From positions 1 through 8,399 of the forward strand of contig JAKIUS010000048.1 of assembly GCA_021647445.1 (NCBI GenBank): a DNA stretch of 8,399 nucleotides. The letters run 5' to 3'. The position numbers and the translations under genes are program-made. This stretch comes from Geopsychrobacter sp. (GTDB lineage Bacteria; Desulfobacterota; Desulfuromonadia; Desulfuromonadales; Geopsychrobacteraceae). The notes under the pieces are model-generated. The model was not told where the DNA came from, did not search any database, and was given only the letters and a program-made list of their open reading frames with translations. Shown here one piece after another: positions 7,418-8,399 of this stretch (positions within the stretch are counted from its first letter, which is position 1; each line of letters opens with the position of its first letter).

Positions 7418-8399
7418 CGCTGAACCTCCAGATTGTTATCGATCGCCACGATTTCACGTTCGTTGGGATAGATGTCGGTCTCCCAGTCACGGTCGGGGAG
7501 GACTTCATTGATGCCGCAGACTTCAGACGACAGAACAACGGTGTCGTCGGTGCGCCCGATTACGATGGGGCGCAATTTTTTGGCGTCGCAGCAGGTGAAC
7601 ATACTGTGATCCGGCAAGACCCCGATAATCGTGTTGGGCCCGTTGATCTCCAGGTGCCCCAAGGATTGGCGGATCGCTTTTAATTGTTCGGCATCCTCGC
7701 GTTTTTCAAGTTCTTTAAACGGCAGCGGGGTGACGACGTGCTTGAAATACCGCAACGGCCAGCCGAGTTCGCGATGGACATAGTGCAGGGTGTAGAGAAA
7801 GCATTGTGAATCGGATTCGAAACCGATATAGCCACGATGCAGCTTGCGTTGAAACTCGACGTTCTTCAGGTAGAAGGTGTTCTCGCCGTTGGCCAGGGTC
7901 GTATAGCCCTGCAGATGAAAGGGGTGGGCTGCATAGCGCACAATGTCGTAGTTGGTGTTCTGGCGACATTGTGCGGTGATGACCTTGGCGGTGAATTTGT
8001 TGTCCGGTTCCCAGAGGCGAAAATAGGTGCCGATATCCTTGGGGTTGCCGATCTCCTTCAAGGTGACCACGTCGGGCCAGAAGGAATAGACAAAGCCCTC
8101 ATCGTTAGGTTCGAGGGCCGCGCGCAGTTGCAGGCGCATGTCGAGTAGCAACTCTTCTTTCTCTTTCTGCTCGGCATTGCGGTAGGACTTGGGGTAGTCG
8201 AAGGTTTCAAAGACATAGTTCGGCATGGCATTGATGTCGAGACCGGGTTGGTTGTTTGTTTCAGGAACCCACTGCATGACGCGCTGGAAACCTGTCTTGT
8301 GCAGAATATCTTCGGCAAGTTTGACCCCCTCATCGGTGGCAGCCATCGACAGTGTAGGCAGATGTTTATAGTTTTCGAATACGCCACCTAGGTCATGCA
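7405..8399 (-). CDS. Class II glutamine amidotransferase subunit of glutamate synthase (GltB1-type), N-terminus outside the window
   Basis: First visible gene of the operon; it should hydrolyse glutamine and channel ammonia to the FMN subunit. The frame is open to the window edge. Beyond the methionine at 8346 it continues upstream as HDLGGVFENYKHLPTLS, which reads like family sequence, so 8346 is not the true start. I estimate a few tens of residues are missing, including the N-terminal catalytic cysteine expected right after the initiator Met. Numbering from the Met at 8346, class II amidotransferase signatures are visible: AQCRQNTN at 125-132, LANGENTF at 151-158 (counterpart of HNGEIN in GltB), GFESDSQ at 175-181 (counterpart of SDSE) and SSEVCGIN at 273-280. 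The domain normally forms the N-terminus of bacterial GltB; here it is a separate protein, as in archaeal-type split enzymes. It ends in TGA and overlaps the next gene by 13 bases. A PurF- or GlmS-type enzyme is less likely given the neighbours. Confidence 0.9.
   Translation of the reverse strand, partial: HDLGGVFENYKHLPTLSMAATDEGVKLAEDILHKTGFQRVMQWVPETNNQPGLDINAMPNYVFETFDYPKSYRNAEQKEKEELLLDMRLQLRAALEPNDEGFVYSFWPDVVTLKEIGNPKDIGTYFRLWEPDNKFTAKVITAQCRQNTNYDIVRYAAHPFHLQGYTTLANGENTFYLKNVEFQRKLHRGYIGFESDSQCFLYTLHYVHRELGWPLRYFKHVVTPLPFKELEKREDAEQLKAIRQSLGHLEINGPNTIIGVLPDHSMFTCCDAKKLRPIVIGRTDDTVVLSSEVCGINEVLPDRDWETDIYPNEREIVAIDNNLEVQRWKQ
7425..7429 (-). promoter_or_regulatory. Shine-Dalgarno site inside the amidotransferase gene, for the FMN subunit
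   Basis: GGAGG on the minus strand, seven bases before the ATG at 7417-7415 and inside the end of the amidotransferase coding region. It decides between the ATG at 7417 and the ATG at 7408 in favour of the former. Confidence 0.75.

Overview
The window looks like ordinary chromosomal DNA of a bacterium from the Desulfuromonadota (Geobacter/Desulfuromonas/Pelobacter-like). This is inferred from three things: a chemoreceptor with a periplasmic c-type heme motif, a glutamate synthase split into archaeal-type subunits rich in Fe-S clusters, and a moderate GC content (judged by eye). I see no rRNA, tRNA, insertion sequence, phage gene or CRISPR array.

Layout. (1) Positions 1-1172, plus strand: the 3' part of a family 2 glycosyltransferase gene that begins upstream of the window. 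(2) Positions 1259-3148, minus strand: a 629-residue methyl-accepting chemotaxis protein with a Tll0287-like (DUF3365) heme c sensor domain, starting at a GTG with a strong Shine-Dalgarno. It converges on the glycosyltransferase gene. (3) Positions 3245-3288: a strong hairpin terminator that closes the next unit. (4) Positions 3310-8399, minus strand: a three-gene glutamate synthase operon read right to left. It consists of a class II glutamine amidotransferase (GltB1-type, N-terminus beyond the window), an FMN-binding synthase subunit with an N-terminal 2[4Fe-4S] ferredoxin domain (GltB2-type), and a GXGXG (GltB3-type) domain fused to a GltD-like FAD/NAD(P)H oxidoreductase with a C-terminal ferredoxin domain.

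How the genes work together. In the glutamate synthase, the amidotransferase releases ammonia from glutamine. The FMN subunit uses it with 2-oxoglutarate to make glutamate, and the GltD-like fusion supplies electrons from a nicotinamide nucleotide through FAD and Fe-S clusters. The first two genes overlap by 13 bases. The second and third are separated by 151 bases filled with an unusual GTGAGG-rich tandem and inverted repeat. The chemoreceptor lies downstream of the operon terminator and is probably transcribed separately; nothing ties it functionally to glutamate synthesis.

I see no clearly new system. The points most worth a second look are the intercistronic repeat, the altered cysteine pattern at the expected 3Fe-4S site of the FMN subunit, the apparent loss of the paired NADPH-binding arginines in the GltD part, and the heme c chemoreceptor.
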